Both the position numbers and the translations under genes were made by a program. 64,000 nt of DNA, taken from assembly GCF_011398155.1 (NCBI RefSeq), contig NZ_AP021888.1, positions 1,471,501 to 1,535,500 on the forward strand, read 5' to 3'. Positions 46,922 to 55,765 of the stretch are shown one piece after another. The stretch comes from Thiosulfativibrio zosterae (lineage in GTDB: Bacteria; Pseudomonadota; Gammaproteobacteria; Thiomicrospirales; Thiomicrospiraceae). The notes beneath the pieces were generated by a model that was not told where the DNA came from, ran no database searches, and saw only the letters and a program-made list of their open reading frames with translations. How positions within the stretch are numbered: the first letter of the stretch is position 1; every line of letters begins with the position of its first letter.

Positions 46922-47794
46922 ATGAGCCAAACTGCTTTTATTTTTGATATTAACGCCCAAAACTTCGATGATTTAGTGCTCAAAAATTCACATAAACTGC
47001 CTGTGATTCTTGAGTTTATGGCTGTTTATTCGGGCCCTTGTATCACCTTAGAACAAACTTTAACCGCTGCCGCTAAAGACTGTGCAGGGCAGTTTGTGTT
47101 TGCAAAAGTGGATATTGATGAGCAGCCTGAACTGGCGCAACAATTTGATATTCAAAATGTACCCACGACCTTTGTCATGAAAAACGGTGATATCAGTGAA
47201 GCGGTTGAAGGGCTCATAAAACCCGATGAAGTGGCAGCTTTATTACGCAGCTTAGGCATTTTTAGAGTTTCAGATGATTTAAGAGAACAGGCAAGAACGG
47301 CTTATCTTTCAGGTCAAGTGGGTCATGCGATTCAACTATTAACCCAAGCCGCTCAACAAGACCCCAGCAATCCTCGCGTTGCCATGGATATGGTGCAAAT
47401 CATGATTGATTTAGACCAATTTGAACAAGCTAAAACCATTTTTAACCAGTTACCAGACTCTGCTAAACAAAGTGATATGGGGCGTTCTTTATTAGGACAA
47501 CTCACCTTTAAAGATTTGGCGGCAAAAACCCTTGGTAAAGAAAAGTTGATTCACCAAATTGCCCAAAATCCACAAGATGGCGATGCCTTATTTGATCTAG
47601 CTATCTGCCTGGTCGCAGAACATGACTATGAAACCGCTTTAAACCATTTGTTTACGCTTTACCAGCTAGACAAAGATTTTAAAAACGGTGCTGCAAAAGA
47701 AATGATTGTGAGTATTACCAATATGTTGGAAGCCAATGCGCCCGAGTTATGCAAAAAATTCCGCAAGCGTTTTGCCAATTTAAATGCGGCTTAA
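46922..47794 (+). CDS. cnoX: CnoX-like thioredoxin-TPR protein (YbbN family)
   Basis: This 290-residue protein has an N-terminal thioredoxin domain (about 1-110) and C-terminal TPR-like repeats (about 125-285). The redox motif is SGPC in AVYSGPCITLEQ, so the first Cys of CxxC is Ser, as expected for a chaperedoxin that forms mixed disulfides but does not reduce substrates. Known CnoX proteins hold chlorine-damaged proteins for GroEL. Its position inside a B12 operon is unusual. A TATAAT at 46881-46886 may give it a separate promoter. Confidence 0.88.
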   Translation: MSQTAFIFDINAQNFDDLVLKNSHKLPVILEFMAVYSGPCITLEQTLTAAAKDCAGQFVFAKVDIDEQPELAQQFDIQNVPTTFVMKNGDISEAVEGLIKPDEVAALLRSLGIFRVSDDLREQARTAYLSGQVGHAIQLLTQAAQQDPSNPRVAMDMVQIMIDLDQFEQAKTIFNQLPDSAKQSDMGRSLLGQLTFKDLAAKTLGKEKLIHQIAQNPQDGDALFDLAICLVAEHDYETALNHLFTLYQLDKDFKNGAAKEMIVSITNMLEANAPELCKKFRKRFANLNAA

Positions 47795-47825
47795 TCAAGA
47801 TTTAAAGTTTCATTAAGAGGCTTCT

Positions 47826-48914
47826 ATGTTTAAAAAACTGCTATTGGTCATCACCTCCCTAACTACTTTCAGCTCGGCAAGCTTTGCTCAGCCATTTGAA
47901 GATGCGTATTTAAAAGGCTTTGAAACCTATGCTAAAGAAACCGGCATGGCTTCATTTCAAACCTATGTGGATGAGGTGAAAAAACTTCAAAAAGCTCAAG
48001 GTTATATTGGAGAAGCCTTGCCTTTACCTGAATTTAAAGAAATCATGCCCAATGTTTATACCATGACAGGTGCTTTGATGTGGGCCACCAAAGAAAACTT
48101 TGGACTGAATAATAACATCAGTTTTGTCATATTTCCGGAAGGCGTTTTTGTGTTTAATGCTGGGCCAAATCCTGTGGTGGCCTATAGCGCGCACAAAATG
48201 ATAAAACGTATTACCTCAAAACCGATTAAGTGGATTGCCATTGAAAACAATCAAGGGCACGCCAACTTAGGTGCTAGCTATTGGTGGGATGTGGGTGTTC
48301 GCCATATTTATTCTCAAGAACTCGCGATTGAAGATTTTAATAAAAGTTATGACCGCAGTGTGCAGCGTGGCATGGAACGCGGTGATGAAGCCCTCTATGG
48401 CATTACGCGCAATATGTCGGCGCACTATACGCCTTTTAAAGACGCCCTAGATATTGATGTAGGGGGTGGCGAAAAAGTACAGTTGCGCTATTTTGGTGAA
48501 GCGCATACCCGCGGTTCGACAGTGGCTTATGTGCCCAGCAAAAAACTGCTCTTCACTGGTGACCTAGGCTACGCTGACCGCATGATTGCGGTATTCCCTT
48601 ATACCAACACCCAAGACTGGATGGGCGCATTCGCCAAAATGCAAGCCTTTGCAGGTGACGATGCCACTGTGATTCCTGGACATGGTGGTGCGGCTTCCAT
48701 GCAAAAAGTAAAAACCGACACCTACGACTACTTAGTTTATATGCGAGAAGAAGCACTGAAACTGATCAAACAAGGTAAGGGTGTTGAATCTGCAAGCGAA
48801 ATAGATCAATCACAATTCAACTGGCGCCCTGTTTACGCTCAAACCCATGAGGGCAATGCTAAAAAGATTTTTAATGATGTTTTGCGTCATCTAAAACAAC
48901 ACCCTAATCCATAA
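47826..48914 (+). CDS. Secreted metallo-beta-lactamase-fold protein with altered metal motif
   Basis: The N-terminal signal peptide ends SASFAQP (about residue 22). The rest is an MBL-fold hydrolase of 362 residues. Where the family has HxHxDH it reads ENNQGHANLG (140-149), losing most metal ligands, while the later His in EAHTRGST, Asp in FTGDLGYAD and His in IPGHGG are present. Metal binding may thus be altered or lost. It lies 31 nt after cnoX and 16 nt before cobO, so it appears to belong to the B12 operon. The function is unknown. Confidence 0.85.
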   Translation: MFKKLLLVITSLTTFSSASFAQPFEDAYLKGFETYAKETGMASFQTYVDEVKKLQKAQGYIGEALPLPEFKEIMPNVYTMTGALMWATKENFGLNNNISFVIFPEGVFVFNAGPNPVVAYSAHKMIKRITSKPIKWIAIENNQGHANLGASYWWDVGVRHIYSQELAIEDFNKSYDRSVQRGMERGDEALYGITRNMSAHYTPFKDALDIDVGGGEKVQLRYFGEAHTRGSTVAYVPSKKLLFTGDLGYADRMIAVFPYTNTQDWMGAFAKMQAFAGDDATVIPGHGGAASMQKVKTDTYDYLVYMREEALKLIKQGKGVESASEIDQSQFNWRPVYAQTHEGNAKKIFNDVLRHLKQHPNP

Positions 48915-48930
48915 ACTTTAAGAGAATCTC

Positions 48931-49551
48931 ATGTCTGAAAAACTGAATAATGAAGATCAAAAATCCAAATATCACAAGATTCGTATGGAACGCAAAAAAG
49001 CTCAAATTGATGCCGCCATTGCCAGCGCCACGCAAAAAAAAGGCTTGTTGCTGGTGATTACAGGGAACGGCAAGGGTAAATCCACTTCTGGCTTTGGCAT
49101 GGTGGCTCGCGCTTTAGGACATGGTCTAAAGGTCGGTGTGTGTCAGTTTATTAAAAGTAGAACCGATACCGGAGAAGAAGCCTTTTTTAAAACGCACCCG
49201 AAATGTGAATGGCATGTTTTGGGAGATGGCTTTACTTGGGACACACAAGACCGAGCTGGCGATATTGCCACCTCCGAAAGAGGTTGGGCAATTGCCACCC
49301 AAATGCTGCAAGACCCCAGTTTTGATTTGGTGGTATTAGACGAACTGACCTATTTGCTGAGTTATGAATACCTCGATAAAGATACTGTGCTAAACACCAT
49401 CAGCCATCGCCCTGACATGCAACATGTGGTGGTCACTGGGCGTTCAGCCATTGCTGAGCTGCGTGACATGGCCGATACCGTATCAGATATTAAAGATGAA
49501 AAGCACGCCTTTACCAGTGGCATTCAAGCACAACCCGGTTTTGATTTTTAA
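48931..49551 (+). CDS. cobO: Cob(I)yrinic acid a,c-diamide adenosyltransferase
   Basis: This is a CobA/BtuR-type ATP:corrinoid adenosyltransferase of 206 residues. The P-loop GNGKGKST is at about residues 45-52, followed by FIKSRTDTGEE and VVLDELTYLLSYEYLD. It attaches the 5'-deoxyadenosyl ligand to corrinoids and so serves both salvage and synthesis. The stop overlaps the btuF ATG as TAATG. Confidence 0.95.
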   Translation: MSEKLNNEDQKSKYHKIRMERKKAQIDAAIASATQKKGLLLVITGNGKGKSTSGFGMVARALGHGLKVGVCQFIKSRTDTGEEAFFKTHPKCEWHVLGDGFTWDTQDRAGDIATSERGWAIATQMLQDPSFDLVVLDELTYLLSYEYLDKDTVLNTISHRPDMQHVVVTGRSAIAELRDMADTVSDIKDEKHAFTSGIQAQPGFDF

Positions 49552-50408
49552 TGCATTTTTTTCTGAGTTTACTGAGCGTCATTTTAGGCTTACAAAGCTG
49601 GCACTGCCAAGCAAACGCTCAGCAAATTGAACGCATTATTTCTTTGTCACCTGGCACCACAGAATTGGTTGCCAGCGCAGGGGGATTAGAAAAATTAGTG
49701 GGCGTTATTGAGTTCTCGGATTTCCCTGCCTTTGCAAAATCCCTACCCATCGTTGGCAATTCATCAGGCTTGAATATCGAAAAAATCATTCAACTGAAAC
49801 CCGATTTAATTGTTGCTTGGCAAGGTGGCAATCGTTTACAAGACATCGAAAAATTACAATCTCTCTCTAAGCAATTAGATTTTAAATTAATGTTATTTAA
49901 CGCCAAAACCTTAGAAGAAATTCCCAATACGATCAATATATTGGAACATATTATTCACAAAACTGCTTATAAAGCATCCATCGTCAATCAGCTTAAAAAT
50001 CAACTGAATCATCAACGCAGTTTGTATCAAAACGCCAGACCTGTTTCCGTGTTTTATCAAATTTGGAACAGTCCTTTAATGACCATCGGCAAGGATCAAT
50101 TCATCAGTCAAGCCATAGAAATCTGTGGTGGTAAAAATCTTTTTCACGACCTTAAACAGCCAGCTGCCGAAATCGGTTTAGAATCGATTATTACCCGTAA
50201 CCCAGAAGTTATTTTGCTAGGTGGTCAATCCGCCACCCAAAAAGATTGGTTAAACACTTGGCAGCGCTGGCCTTTAATCGATGCGGTAAAACATAAACAC
50301 ATCTACCCTTTAGATGCTGATCAACTGCAACGCCCTACTGCGCGCTTAATTCAATCTTTACCGGTTCTCTGCAAGACCATTGACCAAGCCAGAATACCCC
50401 AAAAATAA
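49551..50408 (+). CDS. btuF: Periplasmic cobalamin-binding protein
   Basis: This 285-residue class III binding protein has a signal peptide ending near QANAQ and the motifs RIISLSPGTTELV, GVIEFSDFP and IQLKPDLIVAW of BtuF. It collects B12 after BtuB, for a BtuCD permease. No btuC or btuD is in this operon, so the permease must be elsewhere or absent. The stop codon TAA is part of the exact palindrome beginning at 50407. Confidence 0.9.
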   Translation: MHFFLSLLSVILGLQSWHCQANAQQIERIISLSPGTTELVASAGGLEKLVGVIEFSDFPAFAKSLPIVGNSSGLNIEKIIQLKPDLIVAWQGGNRLQDIEKLQSLSKQLDFKLMLFNAKTLEEIPNTINILEHIIHKTAYKASIVNQLKNQLNHQRSLYQNARPVSVFYQIWNSPLMTIGKDQFISQAIEICGGKNLFHDLKQPAAEIGLESIITRNPEVILLGGQSATQKDWLNTWQRWPLIDAVKHKHIYPLDADQLQRPTARLIQSLPVLCKTIDQARIPQK

Positions 50409-50426
50409 CCAGGCCTGGTTAAATTT
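50395..50426. repeat. 32-bp block identical to 63485-63516
   Basis: It starts TACCCCAAAAAT and ends TTAAATTT around an exact AACCAGGCCTGGTT (50407-50420). The same 32 bases recur at 63485-63516. It overlaps the 3' end of btuF. Confidence 0.9.
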
Positions 50427-50476
50427 GCACCTAAAATGCCCTTTTAATCCAGTTTATTGAATCGCTAAGATGCGCG

Positions 50477-51019
50477 TTATTCGTTGCGTTGCAAAACTTC
50501 CCAATGCACTTCGCAATCGCCTTTGGCAGTGGCAATATAAGCGGTATCGCCGCTAAAGGTCACCGAAAAATCTAAGGTGCGCTCTACCAACTTTGCCAAG
50601 GCTTGAATGCCATTCCAGTCAAAACGCACCACCTCTAATGCCAAGGTTTTAAATTGCGACTCACCTTGCAGCCACCAAACATCAGACTTGGAATTAAAAC
50701 TATAAACCTTGGTTTTCTTGGCAATGCGAGTGGCTTTTTTAATACGCTCAAATGCCGGCTCTCCCACATCTATCCATAACAGTAATTGGTCATCTAAACT
50801 TTTGGCCCAGAGGGCGGGTTCGTCGTTATCATTTAACCCTTTGGTAAAGGTCAAGCCTTCAAGGGGTGCGTTTAGGCAATAGGCCAATACTTGCACCATC
50901 ATGCGTTCTGCGGTTTCAGAGGGATGTTGCGCAAATGTTAAGCTTAATGCATCGTAATAGTCACGGTTCATGTCTGAAACCGCTGCTTTAAATTTATAAA
51001 TGGTGGGTTTGAGTGCCAA
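50477..51019 (-). CDS. yaeQ: YaeQ family protein
   Basis: This 180-residue protein begins MALKPTIYKFK and contains the YaeQ regions VQVLAYCLNAPLEGLTFTKGL and DDQLLLWIDVGEP. The fold is related to PD-(D/E)XK nucleases by published structure, but no activity is established. It follows the kdsB group after 42 nt and converges on btuF. I see no regulatory features of its own. Confidence 0.9.
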   Translation of the reverse strand: MALKPTIYKFKAAVSDMNRDYYDALSLTFAQHPSETAERMMVQVLAYCLNAPLEGLTFTKGLNDNDEPALWAKSLDDQLLLWIDVGEPAFERIKKATRIAKKTKVYSFNSKSDVWWLQGESQFKTLALEVVRFDWNGIQALAKLVERTLDFSVTFSGDTAYIATAKGDCEVHWEVLQRNE

Positions 51020-51061
51020 GGGAATGCCTTAAATTAGGGAGTAAGATTAGAGGGTGTGTGA

Positions 51062-51265
51062 CTAAGCTGCAATGAAAAACCACAGCATATAAGCGCCATA
51101 ACAGGCAACCATGACGATGGCAAATAGGGTAATGGGACGCATACCCTGCTGCTGGATAACGATACCTTGAGCTTCTAGCTGACGATGTTTAAAGTGGCGC
51201 TTAATCATCCAATACACAAAATACAAAAAAGCGCCTATAAACACTAAATTTAAAAGCTTACTCAT
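51062..51265 (-). CDS. Small two-helix membrane protein
   Basis: This 67-residue protein has two hydrophobic segments, NLVFIGAFLYFVYWMI (about 6-21) and ITLFAIVMVACYGAYMLWFFI (about 45-65), with a basic KRHFKHR loop between. The ATG follows the kdsB stop after one base, so expression with kdsB is very likely. I do not recognise a family, and a role in envelope or lipid A metabolism would only be guilt by association. Confidence 0.65.
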   Translation of the reverse strand: MSKLLNLVFIGAFLYFVYWMIKRHFKHRQLEAQGIVIQQQGMRPITLFAIVMVACYGAYMLWFFIAA

Positions 51266-51266
51266 G

Positions 51267-52043
51267 TTAAACCGATAAGCCTTGCTTTTGTGCCATCAGC
51301 TGGCGCACCAAATTTAGTTGTTCCAGGGTATCCACCCCAACTCCGGCTTCACACAGGGCGTCCAACACCAAAATTTTCTCGCCATGCCACAATACACGCA
51401 ATTGCTCGAGTTTTTCAATTTGTTCTAACGCACACTCGGGCCAAGCTACATATTGTTTTACAAAACCCGCACGATAGGCATACAAACCGATATGGCGCTT
51501 GTAATGCCAATTTTTTGGAAGTGTTTTAGGGTCTGTATTGAAAGTATCTCTTGACCAAGGCAAGGGCGCTCGGCTGAAATTGATGGCACGATTGGCAACA
51601 TCACGACTGACTTTGACCGCATTGGTATTAAACAGCGTGGCGATATCTTCAATCGGTTCGCACAGGGTTGCCATAGAAATTTCTGGGTGATCTGCCAAAC
51701 CATCAGCCACTTGATGAATTAGCTCAGAAGGCAACATGGGTTCATCACCTTGCACATTAACAATGATTTCATCACCGCCAATATGCGCTAAATCGATGAC
51801 TTCGGCAATGCGCTCAGTCCCAGATTGATGATGTGCGCCGGTTAAACACACCTCGGCACCAAATGCTTCACAAACCGCTTTGACTTCAGCCGATTCCGTG
51901 GCAATAATAATGCGCTCTGCTCCAGATTGCTTGGCTTGAAGCCAAGTCCATTCAATCATGGGTTTGCCTAAAATATCCATTAGGGGTTTGCCGACTAGGC
52001 GGCTGGAGTCAAATCTGGCAGGAATAATAATGGTAAACGCCAT
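51267..52043 (-). CDS. kdsB: 3-deoxy-manno-octulosonate cytidylyltransferase
   Basis: It activates Kdo as CMP-Kdo for the lipopolysaccharide inner core. The 258 residues show IIPARFDSSRLVGKPLMDI (nucleotide loop), VQGDEPML and HIGLYAYR, all typical of KdsB. It lies 5 nt after the Trm112-like gene in an envelope operon with lpxK. Confidence 0.96.
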   Translation of the reverse strand: MAFTIIIPARFDSSRLVGKPLMDILGKPMIEWTWLQAKQSGAERIIIATESAEVKAVCEAFGAEVCLTGAHHQSGTERIAEVIDLAHIGGDEIIVNVQGDEPMLPSELIHQVADGLADHPEISMATLCEPIEDIATLFNTNAVKVSRDVANRAINFSRAPLPWSRDTFNTDPKTLPKNWHYKRHIGLYAYRAGFVKQYVAWPECALEQIEKLEQLRVLWHGEKILVLDALCEAGVGVDTLEQLNLVRQLMAQKQGLSV

Positions 52044-52048
52044 ATTAT

Positions 52049-52249
52049 TTAGCTCTTTTTAGCGCGGTAAGTTTCAACTTCATCGCTACTGAGTTCGCGA
52101 GCCTCGTCTGCCAACATGATAGGAATACCATCTCTCACGGGATATGCTAACTTGGCTGCCGTTGAAATCAGTTCTTGAGATTTTTTGTCATAAAATAAAG
52201 TCGTTTTGGTAACGGGACAAACCAAGATATCAAGTAGTTTTGGATCCAT
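52049..52249 (-). CDS. Trm112/YcaR-family small protein
   Basis: This 66-residue protein starts [15 protein letters not shown], has the typical [11 protein letters not shown] and ends in a charged tail. Trm112-like proteins activate methyltransferases in eukaryotes and archaea; the bacterial function is unclear. I chose ATG 52249 with AGGAAA upstream. Only one Cys is present, so zinc binding through CxxC is not expected. The lpxK-ycaR-kdsB order is as in E. coli. Confidence 0.9.
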   Translation of the reverse strand: MDPKLLDILVCPVTKTTLFYDKKSQELISTAAKLAYPVRDGIPIMLADEARELSSDEVETYRAKKS

Positions 52250-52259
52250 TGTAGATTTC

Positions 52260-53276
52260 CTAAATTTTAGAAGTGCGTTGCTTACGCGCGATGATTGACT
52301 GAATGGTTTCTTTGACACGCATTGCAAATTCATCAGAACAGTGCGGCGAAATCTCTAAATACCAAGCGCTATCTGGCGCAAATTCTAAACATTTTACCGC
52401 ATCTTTCTGAGTCATAATGATGGGATTTTCACTGCTGGGTAAATTATCAAAAATGGCTTTAGAAAATGCCTGATGGTCTTTTAGGGGCATTTCTAACAGT
52501 GACAGCCCCATTTTTTTGAGCGTTTCAAAAAAACGCTGCGGATTACCAATACCTGCCATCGCAGTGACAGTGTGCTTTGAATAGAGATGAACAAACTCAT
52601 CTAAGGATTTAAAATGATTGGGATTATTCACTTGTCTAAAACCTATTGGCTTGAGTTGCATTTGCCAGTTTTCTGCAGCACTAGCCCCGTTATAGACCAC
52701 AAAGTCTACGGCTTGCAAACGCCTTTGGGGTTCTCTTAAAGGACCTGCAGGTAAACACAAACCATTGCCAAGTTGGCGTTGCGCATCTATCAAAACAAAC
52801 TCCAAATCACGCGCCATGGCAAAATGCTGTAATCCATCATCAGAAATAATCACATCCAATGCTTGTTCATTTAACAAAAATTCAATCGCCTCTGGACGCT
52901 TTGGGGAAACCGCTATTGGGCAACCCGTGGTTAACGCCAGTAATAATGGCTCGTCCCCCACCAGTGTAGGGTCAGAATCAGTGGTTACCTTGAGTGGCCA
53001 AACTTTTGATTGCCCTCCATACCCCCGACTGACAATGCCAACTGTGAGCTGCAAATCTTGACACTGCTGAACCAGCCATTGAATAAAAGGGGTTTTGCCA
53101 CTGCCACCCACCACGATATTGCCCACCACTATAATCAGCGTGTTGCTGGAGGTTGCTAATTTTTGTTGTTTAAACTTGTTGAGGCGATGTTTTGCGATAC
53201 GGCACACTAAGGCGCCCAGTGGCATAAGCAACCAAGTTTGCCATTGTTTTTTTACCCAAAATCTTGGCCAACTCAC
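52260..53276 (-). CDS. lpxK: Tetraacyldisaccharide 4'-kinase
   Basis: It phosphorylates the 4' position of lipid A disaccharide at the inner membrane. The P-loop GGSGKTP lies at about residues 57-63, and IVSRGYGG and ISDDGLQH follow. The length is 338 residues. It begins with GTG overlapping the comEC stop (GTGA). In E. coli msbA lies between comEC and lpxK; here it is absent. Confidence 0.95.
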   Translation of the reverse strand: MSWPRFWVKKQWQTWLLMPLGALVCRIAKHRLNKFKQQKLATSSNTLIIVVGNIVVGGSGKTPFIQWLVQQCQDLQLTVGIVSRGYGGQSKVWPLKVTTDSDPTLVGDEPLLLALTTGCPIAVSPKRPEAIEFLLNEQALDVIISDDGLQHFAMARDLEFVLIDAQRQLGNGLCLPAGPLREPQRRLQAVDFVVYNGASAAENWQMQLKPIGFRQVNNPNHFKSLDEFVHLYSKHTVTAMAGIGNPQRFFETLKKMGLSLLEMPLKDHQAFSKAIFDNLPSSENPIIMTQKDAVKCLEFAPDSAWYLEISPHCSDEFAMRVKETIQSIIARKQRTSKI

Positions 53277-55765
53277 TGGTAAAACCTTCCTTTTTCATCT
53301 TCAAAACAGCGATGATGATACCATTTTGCGCTCAGTTCTCTAAAGCTTTCTATTTTAAGCTCGCTTTGCTTTTGCGCACTGATTGAAATGGCTGAAGCGC
53401 AAGCCGTGTTTAACCAAGTTACATTTTGCGCCTCAACCTGCTCAATCACCTGTTGATTAGGAAAACCAAATCGATTTTGATAACCACTACTAAAAATAAC
53501 CATTTCCGGAGCGACCCCCTGTAAAAATTCTGTAGAACTGGCCGTTTTACTGCCATGATGCCCTGCCACTAACAGCGTAGATTTTAAAATATCGGTTTTC
53601 TGATAAAGAGCCACCAGTCTTTTTTCATAGGCTTGACTTAAATCCCCTGTCATTAAAATAGATTTTTCGCCTTTAAGTGTTGGAAAACTGGCTTTAATAA
53701 CGCACGAATGATCATTGTCATTTTTAGGAACTGGCCAAACTTCAACATCGGAATCTGGTGCCAAAACGGCAAGACTCAAATCGTCAAATTGCCAAGTTTG
53801 CCCTGCTTGGCAGGGGGTAAAGGTGGTTGTGTTAAGGGCTTGATTGAGTTGAGTTGCTTGCCCTGAAACAGCTTTAATTATGGGTAAGCTATCCATCAGG
53901 CGTTGAGTACCGCCGCTATGGTCTAAATCGCTATGACTAACCACTAATAAATCAATTTTCTGGCGGTTTTGCGTTTTAAGATAGGGCAAAATCGCCATAC
54001 TGGCGCCGTCCAGGTTAGCATTCCATCGACTGCCAGTGTCAACAACAATCGTGTGGTTTGGGGTTAATAAAACCACTGCTTGTGCCTGCCCAACATCTAA
54101 GATTTGAATGGTGATTCCCTCAAAGGATTTAGGCATAAAACCATACCCCAAAATACTTAAGATGGGTATCCATACAAGCAAGCGGCTCTTTATCCCCCAA
54201 TGATTGTTAGGGTTTACCCACAAAAACAATCCCAAATAAATGAGCACAACTTGCCAAAGTGTCAGCGTTAAAGGCATTTGGTTAATTGGTGATAAGGTTA
54301 AAAAATTTAAATAACCCCATAACCCTTGCCAGGCATGATCATTCCAGCTCACCAATAAATTCATCCAATCAACCGGTAAAACCCAATCGAGCAACCCCAA
54401 TAATAGTAATACTGGTAAACCATAAAAACTAACAAAAGGAACCGCTATCCAATTTGCCAGTAACGACATTAAAGGAAATTGTTGATAATAAAATGCAATT
54501 AAAGGTGCCAGCCCCAAAAACAATACCAGCTGTATCAACCAAAATTTTTGCCATTTGCTTTTAGGTTGTATTTTTGGATGAAACAAGGCACCAAAGATCA
54601 GCGCGACAGCCACAAAGGATAGCCAAAAACCTGGGCTTAGCACAGAAGTCGGTTGCCAAATGACAATCAATAATGCCGCTAATGCCAATGCTGCAAAGGG
54701 TTGAAAAGCCCTTTGTAAAAATACCATTAAAAGCACCACCAGCACCATTAACCAAGCGCGTTGCGTGGGGATTGCATAGCCAGCCAAGGTTAAATAAACC
54801 GTTGAAAATAGCAAAGCACCCAAGCCTGCAACCCAAATCTTTGGCGTGTTTAGCAGGCGATATTTAATCGCGCGGGGTAAGTTTGATGAAAAACGAATGC
54901 TTAACGACCAAAGTCCACCCAACAAAAAATAGCCTATGGCTGCCATAATCCCCATATGCAGTCCAGAAATCGCCATGAGATGAATGGTGCCCGTTGCTTG
55001 CAAGGTCTGCCAATCTGCTGAGTCTAGGTCGGTTTTTTGACCGACCAATAATGCCAAAAATAATCCTCTAAACTCAGAGTTTGAAAATAATTGACTCAAT
55101 CTCTCTGTTAAGAAGGTTCGAGCATCCATCCCAAAAGCGCTTAAGGGTTGATTTTTAATAGATCCTTTAGATAAAACATAACCCGTGGCCGCAATACCCT
55201 CTCGAAACAAGTAGGTTTCGTAGTCAAATCCGCCAGGATTCAAGGAAGCATGATTCGGTTTTAATTTGACGGCTAACTGCCAAACTTCACCTGCTACGGG
55301 TTTTATGATTGCCCTATCTTCTGACGCAATCTGATACCAAGACAGGCGCACTTTGGGTCTAGACCCAAAGCCAAAAGTTTGTACAATTCCATTTGGCGTT
55401 TTCATGTCGTGTACACGCAAATCAAAACGCCATTTTTGTTGCTTTGATTTGCCTGACTGATCAGTTACCGATTCCTCTACCAACCCCTCAATCTGCCCGA
55501 CCAATTCTATGGGTTGATTTAAAAATGTGGTTGGCACCTGTGGAATAAAAAAAGTCTGCCAAAAAACTAACTGAAACCCTATAATGAAGCCGTTTATAAA
55601 ATCTACAGGGCCTTTAAGTCCCCGCAAGCGCCAAAACACAATCAACAAGATGATTGAACCTAAAGCGATTGCAAAAGATTTACTGACCGAGAAGACCGGA
55701 AGCTCGGGTATTTGATAAAAGCCAAAGGTGGCCGCTAAGACCCCTAATACAAAACGAATAAACAT
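53273..55765 (-). CDS. comEC: ComEC/Rec2 DNA-uptake channel protein
   Basis: This 830-residue inner-membrane protein imports single-stranded DNA in natural transformation. An N-terminal DUF4131/OB-like region is followed by a polytopic Competence domain (about residues 230-510, for example AISGLHMGIMAA) and a C-terminal MBL domain (about 555-775) with VVSHSDLDHSGG, TGDLS and AGHHGS. The metal motif is intact, as in the nuclease-type ComEC. Its ATG abuts the divergent DUF2062 ATG. Confidence 0.94.
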   Translation of the reverse strand: MFIRFVLGVLAATFGFYQIPELPVFSVSKSFAIALGSIILLIVFWRLRGLKGPVDFINGFIIGFQLVFWQTFFIPQVPTTFLNQPIELVGQIEGLVEESVTDQSGKSKQQKWRFDLRVHDMKTPNGIVQTFGFGSRPKVRLSWYQIASEDRAIIKPVAGEVWQLAVKLKPNHASLNPGGFDYETYLFREGIAATGYVLSKGSIKNQPLSAFGMDARTFLTERLSQLFSNSEFRGLFLALLVGQKTDLDSADWQTLQATGTIHLMAISGLHMGIMAAIGYFLLGGLWSLSIRFSSNLPRAIKYRLLNTPKIWVAGLGALLFSTVYLTLAGYAIPTQRAWLMVLVVLLMVFLQRAFQPFAALALAALLIVIWQPTSVLSPGFWLSFVAVALIFGALFHPKIQPKSKWQKFWLIQLVLFLGLAPLIAFYYQQFPLMSLLANWIAVPFVSFYGLPVLLLLGLLDWVLPVDWMNLLVSWNDHAWQGLWGYLNFLTLSPINQMPLTLTLWQVVLIYLGLFLWVNPNNHWGIKSRLLVWIPILSILGYGFMPKSFEGITIQILDVGQAQAVVLLTPNHTIVVDTGSRWNANLDGASMAILPYLKTQNRQKIDLLVVSHSDLDHSGGTQRLMDSLPIIKAVSGQATQLNQALNTTTFTPCQAGQTWQFDDLSLAVLAPDSDVEVWPVPKNDNDHSCVIKASFPTLKGEKSILMTGDLSQAYEKRLVALYQKTDILKSTLLVAGHHGSKTASSTEFLQGVAPEMVIFSSGYQNRFGFPNQQVIEQVEAQNVTWLNTACASAISISAQKQSELKIESFRELSAKWYHHRCFEDEKGRFYQ

